This document shows, in pieces, positions 10,931 through 23,584 of a DNA stretch of 64,000 bases (within the stretch, counting starts at the first letter, position 1; each line of letters begins with the position of its first letter). The translations under genes and the position numbers were made by a program. The stretch comes from Epinephelus fuscoguttatus (Eukaryota; Chordata; Actinopteri; Perciformes; Serranidae): positions 29,459,449 through 29,523,448 of the forward strand of contig NC_064773.1 of assembly GCF_011397635.1 (NCBI RefSeq), in the 5' to 3' direction. Below the pieces are notes generated by a model that was not told the DNA's origin, made no database searches, and saw only the letters and a list, made by a program, of their open reading frames with translations.

Positions 10931-11000
10931 ATGCAATCCCGCGGGGAGAAGCGTATTTGGCAGCAGTTCAGGATGAAATGTAAACACATTGTTCAAACAG
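10931..11000 (+). pseudogene. Myb/SANT-like protein of Harbinger, exon 2 with frameshift
   Basis: After a TTTCATGTAG acceptor the exon encodes CNPAG, then in a shifted frame IWQQFRMKCKHIVQT, and ends at a GTAAGA donor. A one-base deletion in the GCGGGGAG stretch, compared with copy 2, breaks the frame. Confidence 0.65.
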
Positions 11001-11806
11001 GTAAGACCTCAGCATAATCTCATGGGGGTGCCTCATTTTGATCATGTTTTACATTGTAAAGTAAATATTAAGTGGCTGTTTGACTGTGCAGTTGTTTTAT
11101 CCCCAACATAATGCTGTTTTCACACACATAAATGTCTTCTCATCTGTATCATGTTCTGTTAAATAATTAAGCCTATTTAAACTAACACAGACTTCTACTC
11201 AGCCAGCAGAAAGAGGGCAGATGCCTGTAAAACGAGCACACTTTTCTGACCGCCCTGCATACAGTTGCCTTACTCAAGTGCTCAGCATCTCCGACATTGT
11301 ACAAAAAACTTCCATTTGCAAAGAATTTAATTCTCTGCGCAGTAATTCTGCTCCTTCATCCACGGGATCGTTATCAGAAGGACATGCCATGTTAGTGAAA
11401 AAAGTCGACACCTACTGTGCCTGATGGACTTCTAATATACTGACTCTGATTTTCTTAATGATTTTTTAAATGACAGATGGCAGAACGGCTACGCCAAAAC
11501 TCGCCTGCTGACTGAATGAATGAGGAAATCAAATGGAGTGTGTGGCTCTGAAAGAGGGCGGAGACAGAGAGAAACTCGAGGTTCATTGAGAAAAACCTGG
11601 TCCCGACCAGGTTAGGTTCATAGAGTCTGTTACTACAGTAACTGACCGAGAGCTGAAGTTACCGCTCTCTCTGAAACAGGCTAGAGTTACCCCTCTTTCT
11701 CTGGTTTGAGTTACCTCCCTTTTTGAAACGGAAAACTCAGAGTTTCCCTCATTTCAGGGTTAACAGACTCTGAGTTTTCACTAAACCTGCTTTGTGAAAC
11801 GGACCC

Positions 11807-12700
11807 CTGAACTTTTGTTAGGTACGCGTTTTTAATTTTGCCTAGGTATTTGGGATCAGTAGGACCCAGTAAGTATAAAAAAAAACTAAACATCGTCCAC
11901 GATAATATATCCTCAAACAAGACGATAATAATAAAAAATATTCTCAAACAAGATGATGATAAGGTCCCAATGTCCTTCAATGAGCTTATGATAAATTCCC
12001 AATGTCTTCAAACAAATACTTTCTAATCAACAGCTACTAAGCATGTTACTGTTGCTAAAAGTGGTGAAATTTGTTGACATATCAAACTATAAATGCTATT
12101 AATCATAAATAAACAATAAAATTTGATGCAGTTTTGGACCTTATCCACTTTTGTGTCAGGATCGGCTGCAGACTGACTTGGCTACCATCTTGTTTTTACA
12201 TGGATTAGTGTGCTCTTACTACCACTAGATGGCACAAAAAAGTGTCCACAATCTAGGACGACAGGTCTAAGTTAAGTAGCATGAGATATAAGGTCCAATA
12301 AAGCCAAAATGCGATGTTCTCATATGAGGACACAGTGTCATCGGAGGATATGCATTTGAATGATGCAAACAGTAACATTAGAGCTTTGGCTAATCAAAGA
12401 TGTACATTAAAAGCCACTGCTTAGAGGTGGCTTGATCAGAGGGTCAGATATCCCCCATATCTCACTTCTTCGCTTTAATCAAAACAAGCACCCTTGTTGC
12501 AGAAAACACTCACACCAGGCAACATGGCATATTGATATTAACCTTACTGATTAATGATCACACCTGACAGAGGGAAGAGATCATTATAAGAATTAGTGTA
12601 TGACTAAAAAAAAAAAAGAGAAGAGAAGAAGAGAATGAGGAGAGAGGGCAAACAGACTGGTTGGGTTAATATTTTATTTATTCAGAGAACGTACTTTGTC
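11807..12700. other. Non-coding stretch, no gene seen
   Basis: AT-rich sequence with several CAAACAAGA-type repeats around 11900-11960 and a 12-base A run near 12607. No supported gene. Confidence 0.5.
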
Positions 12701-12704
12701 CATG

Positions 12705-12790
12705 TACAAGGCTATTGCCACAGCAGCCCGGGCTCGAATCCAGCCTGTGGCCCTTTGCTGCATGTCAACATACTTTGTGGTAATAAAACC
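12705..12790 (+). repeat. tRNA-derived SINE fragment
   Basis: The stretch GGGCTCGAATCCAGCCTGTG is a B-box-like segment followed by CCCTTTGCTGCATGTC, the same order as in the fuller SINE at 27838. The A-box half and the tail are missing. Confidence 0.55.
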
Positions 12791-13850
12791 AACTGGGTTG
12801 TTTACTTGTTTATAATTATTTTGGTATCAGTTCTTTTCTTTCAGTTGAGTGCCATCTTGTTGGGAGGCTAGGCACCTATGATGAGTTTCTTCCACTTTAT
12901 GCATGCCAGTAAGAGCAACGGGACACAAGTGTAGATTGCACCGTTTTGCCTTGAGAGTTGCTATGTTGCATCTGAGGTGACCTGGTGGTGGCACCCCTCA
13001 CTGTAGTCTGCCTCTCCACCTGTGGCCTCTGTTCACTTTCCCTAGTTTTGTTTAGTTTAGCTTTATTCAGACTGGATACTATATCTAACTGGTGGTTTTA
13101 GATTTTGTATCAAGATTCTTAAAGGTCATATGTATAGCTGTTTCATCAAAAAAAAATTTTTAGGTTGAATGGTACTGACTTCTGGTCTATTAACAATGTA
13201 TAAAATGCTGCAACCTGCTTTCGTCCCCCCAGCTCGCAACATGAATGTTTGCTGTTGCCATAGCAGCAGATGCCGTTTCAGTAGCTAACGTTAGCTTAGC
13301 GCAATCTACATATTAACAATGAACAATAAAACTACAATACCACATTTCTAAACAAAAAGGGCTACCAACACCAACAGCTGTTCTATCAAAGACCTTAACC
13401 AGGGTGTTGCCACTTGTCATATCTTACAACAGTTAACGTAACCTCACTGAAACGATGTAACCTAACTAAGCACAGTGCGGTTCAGCAGCACAGACATTAC
13501 AACTACATTAGTAAGAGTACACTAATAATAAAATGTGAATGCTCTGTGACTTTAATCCTACTTGAAAGAATAAATGAAAAATAAAGGATGAGTTGGCTGA
13601 TAAGTGCCATCTGAAGAAACAGCCAAGCCACCGTGCCTTTCATACTCAAACAGAAATGTATACAAAAGTGTGTGCAAGATACATAGAACAAATAAACACA
13701 CACTAATACTCACTGTATGACATTAACATAAAACAATGAATGCACGTTACTTATCGCTGATTATTTTAAAAAAACAAACAAACAAAAAAGCACCTCATAG
13801 AAAAACTGCGTGCTCTTACTTTGACATGCGGAAATGATGTCATCAGCTGG
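12791..13850. other. Non-coding stretch, no gene seen
   Basis: Unique-looking sequence with no long frame, no paired inverted ends and no recognised family. Confidence 0.45.
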
Positions 13851-13859
13851 GTGATCATA

Positions 13860-14290
13860 TGCTATCCACAAATGGCCGAGGGATATTAGTGCATTTTCGT
13901 TTGTACCGGTGGAAAGCTGGTTTCAAAACTCCGTGTGTGTAAAAAGCAAATCGACACGCGTAGAACTGAGATCTACAAATGTTTTTCGATTCACAAATAA
14001 AAAATGAGTTCACAAATGCCTGTTCGAAAGTTGTAAATGTTAGGAAGATATTCACAAATGCTTTTCATTTATTTGCAAATTAATTTAATGTATTCACAGA
14101 TATTTTTTTTTATTTGTGGAATGTGTGTATTTGCAGATCCGTTTTATACTTGCAAAATATTTCGGAGAATTTACAAATCTGTTTTTGTATTTGTGGAAGG
14201 TGTTTTATATTTACAGATTACACATTTACACACAGATTGACAATCTGCACACACATAATTATAAAACAAATCTATCTCCATACAAATACC
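13860..14290. repeat. Degenerate minisatellite-like array (CAAATnTTTTT / ATTTGTGG units)
   Basis: Variants of ATTCACAAATGCTTTTCAT and TATTTGTGGAAGGTGTTT recur about every 30-45 bases in both orientations. The open frames here on both strands come from the repeat and do not look like genes. Confidence 0.5.
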
Positions 14291-15895
14291 TGCCTGGTTT
14301 CTCCCTGTCCCTCTTTATCTATTGCAATAATATAGATAATAAATGTGCAAAGCAAAATTTATGAACAGGATTAAGAATAGTAGTGGTGACATAGCTGTGG
14401 AAATGAACCTCAAAGTCACTTCTATGCTATAGATATTTTCTCTCAGCCAGTTATGTTCTCTCCCCACCTGTGAAGACCTCGCATGATCATCCTTGCTGGC
14501 CTCTGGTCCACTGTCTCCTCCCTGACCCTGCTCTTTCCATTATGGCAATAAAGATTAAAAAAATATGTGCAAAGCAATAGTGAGCACAAGTTCTTATTAA
14601 GGAGGAGTGGGTTTATTCCTAGCATTAAACTTTCTAGCAAGCGATTTAACATAGGTAACAATAACATTAGTATTCTTGTTAACTAGTTTAACTTGATATA
14701 TTGGCATCTACTAATTAGTCATCATTTAGCTAACATTATCTACATGCAACTGTACTTTGCGTCTTGCTGGCTGGTTTGCATCTGTGCGATTGATTCAGAT
14801 CACAACAGGACAGTATATGTATGCTGCCTGCTGCCATCTACTCATAGTGCATTTAAAGACGGCTCAGATAAACACGTTACCACACGTTAAAAATGAATTG
14901 AACAGTTGTAAAAACTGCGGGGGACAGAGGGCACAGATACGGGAAGTGCAGGGGACATGTCCCATGCGTACCCCGCGTCCGCTACGCCCATGCATTTACG
15001 GATCTGTCAGGTTTACGACATGTGCCCCCAATGTTAAACTCATTCCTAAGCCCTTGATCCTAATTGACTAATTATGTTAGCATTAGTGACGAGTAGAGCT
15101 AAAAATGCTTTACGGAGATTGTTACAGTGTGTTACAGGGCGCACTAGAGAGGATTCATGATTCATTCATTTTTAATTACTATACCACAAAAGACTCTTCA
15201 CTTGACATCACTGTCTCCAGTGTGTGTCATTTACAAACCTGGCAACCTGTAGAATTGAAGAGTGGAGTGAGAGCAGGCGAGTGTGAGTGCGACACCTACT
15301 GACCGGGAAGTATGAATCCTATACCTATCACCTTTAAGTTAATTGTAATAAACAGTGTTTTAATTTCTCCTTATTGGTATTTGTGTTGATAAGACTATTA
15401 ATGTTTTTTTTTTTCTCCCAGCAGCTCCAGTCCCTGCCTATTTGCTTATTTTTCACAATTTCAATAAAACATTTGTTTTATTTTGACATCATGTCTCTGT
15501 CCTTGTTTCAGTGTGCCCTATTCCTAATTTTTCAACTCAAATTATAGAGGCAACAGATAAGATTTGTTTTGGTTTTTTTAGCTTGGCGCCACCTAGCATC
15601 AGCGGTGTTGCTCGCACTGTCGCAATGACCAAATTGACCGTGGGGATCAGAGATAATCAAAATGTAGGCTGTAAAGCCACCAGTATACCTCTATGTATAT
15701 GTAGAATGAGAAGGTGTGTGGACACTCTCCTAAATAAATGAGTAAAGAGACCGAGCAACAATTATCAGATTTATCTGAAGAAAAACAAATAGTAATGCAA
15801 ATAATTATACCAGAATGTAAAGTACCAGTACAACCACCTCACAGTAAATTATACCAATATGTACAGTATCACTACAAACAACAGTAGACACATAA
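14291..15895. other. Non-coding stretch, no gene seen
   Basis: Several short open frames occur but none has a recognisable domain or splice context. No clear inverted or tandem repeats. Confidence 0.45.
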
Positions 15896-16010
15896 GGGAT
15901 AATGTATAGTTAGCCGGTGACTGTTGGAAAATAACTCCGACAGGGGAATGGATCCCCAACGCGCAGCAGAGTTATTTTTCAACTGTCACCGGCTCACTAT
16001 ACATTATCCC
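15896..16010. mobile_element. Hairpin element with 42-base arms
   Basis: The arm starting GGGATAATGTATAGTTAGCC is matched near-perfectly by its reverse complement ending at 16010, with a loop of about 30 bases. It is probably a MITE or the terminal hairpin of a larger DNA transposon. Confidence 0.75.
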
Positions 16011-17640
16011 GCTTAGAACATGGCTTACTACTAAAACATTGAATTGTTACAAATGGCATCAATATTATTAAATTACTGGCAGAGTGTATTGACTGAGGAT
16101 AGGTGTTCACCAGACAAACGGCAGCGGAGGAGAGGATTTTACTCCATTTTTCCCAGTCAGAGATGCTGGGTGCCCAGTAGCTGCGAAGGCTGCCCTTGCA
16201 TGGGGTCCGTTGGAGCTCAAATTGAATGGGAAACAAAGTCCAGTGTTCACTTAGCTGGGCGTAACTTAGCTGGGCGATGTCCGTCCATAGCTGCCTCCGT
16301 GAGAAGAAAATAGAAGGAAGGGAGGGGGTATCACTGTCCGAGGGCTGCCGTAGAATGGTAACGAGGATGTCAGCCAACCAATACTCGCTACCCGGTCCCT
16401 GGTTGCGGCGATTTGCGATGCTGGCCAGCTAGGAATTAACTAGCAGCCAGTACAGTACAGTCCTCTCTCATCTAGCTAACATTTAGCCGTGTTTCTTACT
16501 GATCCATTAGAAGGAAAGCTAGCTGGACATCGGTTTTGAAGCCTCTTTGGTCACGGAGCTCCCTCCATCTCTTGAATGCCTGACTGAGGTTTACTCTTGT
16601 TTTTCCTCTTCTTTTATCACTCTCCTTTTTGCTCTTCTTTGCCTCCTCAGACAGAGGAGCTCATTTTCTTTTGCAAGGCCATTTTTCACTTGTTTCTTAA
16701 CTTTGTCCGTCTGCCATTGTGTTCGTGACTCAACTATCTCATGCCCAACTCCTCATAGGGACCCGCTCCAGTCCCTGATTGGCTGACCGACCAGTTTCGC
16801 AATACATGATGCGTTTCCTGCCGTAAAGCAAATTTTTTTCCATGAAATTTCACCCCCGATGGCAGAAGCTTATTGCAAAGATTGCAAAGCCACTAAGTAA
16901 CCTATGTAAACGCTGCTAGTCTGATTTTACTGTGGCCGCTACCCTGTGCAACCCACATTATTTTCATAATGATATATTTAGGAAAAGATGCTATCTGTTG
17001 CCTCTTTAAGGTTCTTGAAAAAGGGTTTCCTGGGGTGTAATTCCCCCAGGTGGCACCGTCAGTCCTCTCCCTATTTTTCCACTTAAAACACCTCGCCACA
17101 TTTATAAGATGCACAATTGTTGGCTTATCTGCTGTCCTATAAAGTTTATCCTGATAAAAGGCCTTTCTCCTTATCTTCCAGGTAGTGCTGGAAAATAAGA
17201 ACATTTACTTGAAGACTGTATGCAAGTACTGTTTTGAGGTACTGCAGGCAAATTCAAAGTCTGGCCCGGGGACCAATCATGGCTTGCAGACTGATTTTTA
17301 ATAACATACAGCTTCTTGTTCAAAATATAATATGTGACCCGCCACACAATATTGGTTAATCAAGCAAGATCACTTTGCATCTTTTCCTTTTACCTCATTA
17401 TGGCAGGACTATCATGCAGTTTGTAGACACAGTATACAAGCTATAACAGCAAAGATTTTCCACTAAGTAGCAGACATGGCCACAAAAAAGAAGCATAAAG
17501 CCAACAGCAAGTGCTGCTGCTTTCAGAAGCTGTGGGGAGTTGATTACTTTTTCACTGAAAGATAAAACAGTTGTGTTTGTCTCATTTGTAACCCTTAAGA
17601 AAAAAAAAACAAACAACACGATGCAAGAAGCAGCTGGCCC
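16011..17640. other. Repeat-like DNA without a recognised gene
   Basis: A 126-codon minus-strand frame (16377-15997) and a 100-codon frame (17204-16902) are open but show no domain I recognise. The context next to a hairpin suggests they belong to a degenerate DNA transposon. No second terminus was found. Confidence 0.4.
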
Positions 17641-17734
17641 CCAGGTGTTTTCACATTATCTAATCTGGCCCCCATTTAAAAAAGCTGAATGGTGCCTGAG
17701 GTAGTGATACTTTACTGGTTTCCATTTCAAGCTA

Positions 17735-17870
17735 CTTTGTAGGTCTACTCCACTACATTCAGGGGCAAATACTGTACTTTGTACTTTACGTGTCCATTTC
17801 AGTTAGTTACTAATTACTTAACAAATTCAGATAAAATCAAGAAATAAAAAAATGATGATTTATTACAGCA
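17735..17870. repeat. Relic of a TACTTTGTACTTT-rich MITE family
   Basis: The sequence from CTACTCCACTACATTCAGG through TGTACTTTACGTG resembles a common fish hAT-derived repeat. The ends are not preserved. Confidence 0.4.
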
Positions 17871-18575
17871 GATAAAGTATACTGAGGGGCTCACAGTGTG
17901 TCTGTTCAACCAACAACACTATCTGTGCCACAGACTGACACTGAACTAAAGGCAGTTTGAAAGCTGTGGGAATAAGAAGTTGGGCTCTGGTTTGTTTTTG
18001 TGGTGGTCATCACATCTAAGCGATGCCGCCAAATGTGCGTAAGTATGTTGGAGAAAACCGGAAAACCAGCAGGTGGTTCTTCAGGCTCCGGTGTATTATT
18101 TTGTGCTTGATGTAGTGACTTGTAATGATCCATTTGTTGTGCTGACCTCAGCATTTATTTATTGTGTGTTGTGTGATAAGACGACAAATATGAATCCTTA
18201 TCTCAGTTTATCAGTCTTTGATGCCCATCCCTGTGCCCAAGGTTTTTATTTAAAAATGTCAAGGCTATTTAATTTTTCTATTTCCTCAAACTATTATTAA
18301 TAAAAGAGTGGGATTTTAATACAAAATGGTAACCACTGTATGTGAATGCCTGAATGGACCAGGGGTCCGTTTCACAAAGCAGGTTCAACAAACTCTGAGT
18401 CTAATTCTGAACTCTGAGTTGATCTACTCTGAGATAGGAAATTCTGAGTTTCCGGTTCCAGAACAGCTGATTTAAATCAATTTAATCAACTCGGAGTAGT
18501 TTCACCTGGAGTTAAGCACGTGCACCACAACTATAAAAAGCCAGCATCAATGGAGCCCCGATTCGACGAGTCACC

Positions 18576-18733
18576 ATGGCAACGGGGACGGGGAGGGCTG
18601 CGTTTTTCACCCCACTAGAATTAGAAATCTTAATGCGCTCATACTGCGACTTTGAATTTGAACACGTTTTCAAAAAGAAGTGCAACACCGCTGCAGCTGC
18701 AAAAGAGAGGGAGACAGCGTGGGAGAATGCATA
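18576..18733 (+). pseudogene. Myb/SANT-like protein of Harbinger copy 2, broken exon 1
   Basis: The frame from the ATG at 18576 matches the copy 1 exon (FFTPLELEILMRSY) with a three-codon difference after CDF. It runs into a stop at 18731-18733 because the sequence encoding NIAARVNA has been deleted together with the splice donor context. Exon 2 at about 18870-18920 contains an in-frame TAG where copy 1 has TGG. Confidence 0.7.
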
Positions 18734-18777
18734 AGTTTAAATGTAGACCTTTGCTATCACAATAATATTACAGGGGA

Positions 18778-18825
18778 AAACTGCTTGAATGGTAGCCTAT
18801 TAATAGGCTACCATTCAAGCAGTTT
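18778..18825. repeat. 48-base perfect palindrome
   Basis: Twenty-four bases beginning AAACTGCTTGAATGGTAGCC are followed directly by their exact reverse complement, centred on CCTATTAATAGG. Copy 1 of the same transposon has only the left half followed by unrelated sequence, so the palindrome is specific to this copy. Confidence 0.95.
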
Positions 18826-19105
18826 ATAAATTAATAATAATAATAAATTAATTAATTTATTTCACTTAGGTGCAATCCCGCGGAGGAGAAGCATACTTAG
18901 CAGCAGTTTAGGATGAAATATTATATAACATATAATCTCATGGGGGTACCTCATTTTGATCATGTTTTACATTGTAAAGTAAATATTAAGTGGCTGTTTG
19001 ACTGTGCAGTTGTTTTATCCCCAACATAGGCCTAATGCTGTTTTCACACACATAAATGTCTTCTCATCTATATCATTTTCTGTTAAATAATTAAGCCTAT
19101 TTAAA

Positions 19106-19486
19106 CTAACACAGACTTCTACTCAGCCAACAGAAAGAAGGCAGATGCCCGTAAAACGAGCAAACTTTTCTGACCGCCCTGCATACATGTACAGTTGCCT
19201 TACTCAAGTGCTCAGCGTCTCCGACATTGTACAAAAAACTTCCATTTGCAAAGAAACACAGCACAACACACAATATCTGCTGGGATGTGAGAGCATGACT
19301 ACGATTGGTAATGTTGCAAAGGTAAGGACGGATTAGGTTGTGTATGTAGATGATGGACTGTGACGTGAAACGGTACCGATCAAAAAGATAATTGTGTGGA
19401 AATGCTAAAACATCTATGCGCGGTCTGATAACCATCTCCCGACAAATATTTAATTCTCTGCGCAGTAATGCTGCACCTTCATCCAC
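19106..19486 (-). pseudogene. HARBI1-type transposase, N-terminal fragment
   Basis: The frame contains YRFTSQSIIYIHNLIRPYL, HALTSQQILCV and NGSFLYNVGDAEHLSKATV, the conserved helical region preceding the DDE catalytic core of Harbinger transposases. It runs out after about 126 residues. The DDE triad is absent, so this cannot be an active enzyme. In copy 1 the same region is deleted to a few dozen codons. Confidence 0.8.
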
Positions 19487-19936
19487 GGGATCGTTATCAA
19501 AAGGTCATGCCATGTTAGTGAAAAAAGTCGCCACCTACTGTGCCTAATGGACTTCTAATATACTGACTCTGATTTTTTTAAATGATTTTTTTTTAAATGA
19601 CAGATGGCAGAACTAGGCTACGCCAAAACTCGCCTGCTGACTGAATGAATGAGGAAATCAAATGGAGTGTGTGGCTCTGAAAGAGGGCGGAGACAGAGAG
19701 AAACTCGAGGTTCATTGAGAAAAACCTGGTCCCGACCAGGTTAGGTTCATAGAGTCTGTTACTATGGTAACTGACCGAGAGCTTAAGTTACCTCTCTCTC
19801 TGAAACAGGCTAGAGTTACCCCTCTTTCTCTGGTTTGAGTTACCTCCCTTTCTGAAACGGAAAACTCAGTTTCCCTCATTTCAGGATTAACAGACTCTGA
19901 GTTTTCACTAAACCTGCTTTGTGAAACGGACCCCTG

Positions 19937-20735
19937 ATCTGTGCTCCAAAGGAAAGCCTTCATCAGCCTGTGCAGTTTTGCCCACCACTGGATTTGTATC
20001 TTGTTGAACTACCATAAACTCAAGCTTTCTGTGCTTAAATTACTCGCTGTGAAGGATTACCCTCCTCTATTTCATAATGCCTGTCATACCTCTGATGAAA
20101 GGAACTGTTATGCATTGATATGCTTGACGTGATTCGTTTTCTCTGTGGAACTGTTGCAGGTCTACCCGAGAACCTCCCTCCATGTGATCATATGTATATG
20201 TGGAAAGTCTTTGGCAGTTAGACCCCATAGGGATGGTATGATTTAAGGAGGGTGATGAATCCATAGTTGAATAGGGAACCCCTCAAAAAGAAGAGAAAGA
20301 AGGGAGAGGGACAACTGACCACTTGACATGAGATGATCTTTACCTTACCAGGAGGCAACAAAATAAGTAAAGAAAAAATTAAAGGGGAAATGCATAGCCA
20401 CAGAAACACGCATAAAGCAAAACGAGACAGACTATGGAATGGATATGTGTATAGTATATGAATGAAATAAGCCCTGAATGAGATAGTACAACTCCGATGA
20501 GAAATCTGTAGTAGGAATAAGTCTGGAATGACAGCTAGGGAGCCACTAATTAGTCACTGATAACAGATACAAAATAAGCATTGCAAAGGAAAGAGGCAGT
20601 AGGGAAACATGTTGAGGTCTAACCACCAAATATTATAAAAGCCAGAGATGAAGTAAGCTGTGACAACAGAAATAATGGTTATATGCCAGACAGGAAGGCT
20701 GAAAAAAGTGCATGGTTCTTCAGACCACAGGTGTC
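19937..20735. other. Non-coding stretch, no gene seen
   Basis: Flank between Harbinger copy 2 and the downstream side of the NXPE gene. No supported frame or repeat. Confidence 0.45.
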
Positions 20736-21150
20736 TATATTTTGAACATAACAGGCCAACAAGGACCAACTGAAATAAAAGGTCTTAAGACCAAACAGAA
20801 AATAATTGCAGAAGAACAACTTAAACAGAATGTTAAAAAAACAGTAAGGTCTGACGACCAAACATAAATCAAGTCAGCAACAGAAATTAAGGGTCTGATG
20901 AACAAAGTGACAATAATGTGTGAGGTCCTTGTTGATCTTGGAGCCTATATGTAGAACAAAATAAAAGGTCATCAGACTGAAGAAAAAAATAAGGTTTTAA
21001 GACCAATTTAAATAAAATGGCAAAAGTAAAATAAGCACAGTGTGGGGTCCTAAAGACCATGTGTAGAACAAAATAAAATGTCAGTGAAGACCAAACTGAA
21101 ATAAAAGGTCATAGACAGAACAGAATCTAAGGACATAAGACCAACTTAAA
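20736..21150. repeat. Degenerate tandem repeat (AAATAAAAGGTC..AGACCAAA units)
   Basis: Units built on AACAAAATAAAAGGTC and TTAAGACCAAAC recur roughly every 45-60 bases with heavy divergence. Each unit contains a small GGTC/GACC dyad. Confidence 0.6.
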
Positions 21151-21545
21151 GGAGCTATATGTAAGAAATCTAAAGCAAATAGTCGTAAAATCATCCTAAT
21201 ATGTCACAGAGACTAAGGAATAATGTTCTCACTGATCTCACTGACAACAATAGTACAGCCAGAATATTCACATTTAAAAAACATTTTTACAGTCCGCAAA
21301 TCATGTTTATGTTTTGAATTTGTGTTTTGGCCTGTTGCGCCACCCACCGCCGTCTACCAGTCACACAGTCAGTAGAGTCTCAGCATCAGTTACAGTTATG
21401 ACTGAGCTAAAGCAGCATGGCATGCAGCATTAGCAGTGTCCCAATACATAGCATACAGGGGGCGGACACGACTCGCGGCAGTATTTTGAATTTCAGTGCA
21501 GTAACCGTTTTGGCCACATTCTTACATACAGCGCTTTTAAATAAA
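21146..21545. mobile_element. MITE-like element
   Basis: The left end GGAGCTATATGTAAGAA and the right end TTCTTACATACAGCGCTT are near-complementary inverted ends about 380 bases apart. The interior is non-coding. Confidence 0.55.
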
Positions 21546-21759
21546 ATATAATGTAGAAAGAGTGGGAAACTCCACTGTATAGCTCACACCCCCAATCTTA
21601 CATAGTAACAAAAGGGTATGAAGAGGAAACAGTAGATACCTCTTAGGTCCATGTCCCATCATGGAGTGGGTGGGGTTTATGACCTATACTGCAGCCAGTC
21701 ACTATGTTTAAACACAGTCTGAGGAGAAAACAGACATAACACGTAAACTCAGCATGTGC

Positions 21760-21765
21760 TTTAAT
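21760..21765 (-). terminator. Candidate ATTAAA polyadenylation signal of the NXPE gene
   Basis: A minus-strand ATTAAA lies about 45 bases after the NXPE stop codon. No better AATAAA was seen on this strand in the next kilobase. Tentative. Confidence 0.3.
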
Positions 21766-21807
21766 AGCCACACCTCTCCCCCAACAAACACACATCTAGC
21801 CCTTCTT

Positions 21808-22635
<828 letters not shown>

Positions 22636-22918
22636 CTGAGAGGAAGTTAAAGGATAAGGCTGGGGTTATTTCATGTCTTTGTTCATGCCCTCTGAGAGAC
22701 TAGATACACTGCTAACAGCTGGGCCCTATTTCAGAAACCAGGATTAGTGAAAACTCAGAGTATGTTAACCTGAGATGAGGGAAACTTTTTTCTGTTTGAC
22801 AAAGTCATTTCAGCGTAACCCTGAGTTAGTTACTATGGCTGCTGCTGGCTCGCAGGTTTGCTTCATCTAAGCCTGAGGTTGATCACCTGCTGAGCGTATA
22901 GCAAGAAGGAGAAACAGG

Positions 22919-23190
22919 GTGTGCCCTTTAGTGCATAAAGTCGTAGACACTGAGGCACAGTTTATTCAGAGACTGTCGCGTAAGGAGATTGGACCCCGTT
23001 TGGATTTCTCCCCGGAGGAGTGTCTATATGAAATTTACTGTTTCGCCTCACAGTCTATCATTTATCTAACAATCTGTTCCACCAATATGTATCAAATATT
23101 ACACATCATGGATTTGCAGTATCATCAGAGCAAATTTTATGCATTGCTGTTTGATTTTTCAGCAGCGACAGTTTTCGTTATGACATCAGA
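22919..23190 (+). pseudogene. HARBI1-like transposase N-terminal fragment
   Basis: The frame reads DFSPEECLYEIYCFASQSII and then loses the family pattern, a diverged version of the YRFSSQSIIYL region of Harbinger transposases. It is cut by the Gypsy insertion at 23197 and does not resume recognisably beyond it. Confidence 0.6.
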
Positions 23191-23196
23191 GACACT

Positions 23197-23582
23197 TGTG
23201 ATGACCGCACCGTTCCACTAGTTGTCCCTGCCCTTTTCTGCTGTGTTTTCTCTTGCAGGAAGCAGGGCGGAGGGTGTCGCCAGCTTGATCAGCTGATGGG
23301 CACATCAGCCTGATGAGCCACACCTGTGTGGGCTCTTAAGAGCTCCCCTCCTGCCTGTCATCTCCCTCTTGCTGGTCTGGTCAGAGCATCGGGCTGCTGC
23401 TGCTGCTTGTTTTGTTGTTTCTCCATACATTTCCACACATCCACACATGCTGACACTACTGATTACTGACTTTCACGTTTACCTTAATTTGATTATTTTT
23501 GTAAATAAATACATTATTTTTTGCATGGTAAAACTCGTCTTGTCTCCCATCTTTGTCCCTGCTTCAGAGCCGGGCTGTGACA
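23197..23582 (+). repeat. Left LTR of the Gmr1-like element
   Basis: It matches the right LTR from the CCACTAGTTGTCCCTGCCC segment to the end GGGCTGTGACA. The first 25 bases are strikingly more diverged than the rest, and a short internal segment (TGTGGGCTCTTAAGAG) is present only here. Confidence 0.9.
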
Positions 23583-23584
23583 AA

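Larger units (their letters stand above)
10486..11806. mobile_element. PIF/Harbinger transposon, copy 1
   Basis: Perfect inverted ends GGGTCCGTTTCACAAAGC and its complement bound 1321 bp. The flanking trinucleotide CTG occurs on both sides (10483-10485 and 11807-11809), as expected of the 3-bp duplications of this superfamily. The left half carries exons of a Myb/SANT-like protein on the plus strand. The right half holds the minus-strand remnant of a HARBI1-type transposase, most of which has been deleted compared with copy 2. A second copy lies at 18363-19933. Confidence 0.88.
18363..19933. mobile_element. PIF/Harbinger transposon, copy 2
   Basis: It has the same perfect inverted ends as copy 1 and spans 1571 bp, flanked by CAG on the left and CTG on the right. 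It keeps a longer piece of the minus-strand HARBI1-type transposase than copy 1. Its Myb/SANT frame has different lesions: a 22-base loss at the end of exon 1 and a TAG in exon 2. Confidence 0.87.
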
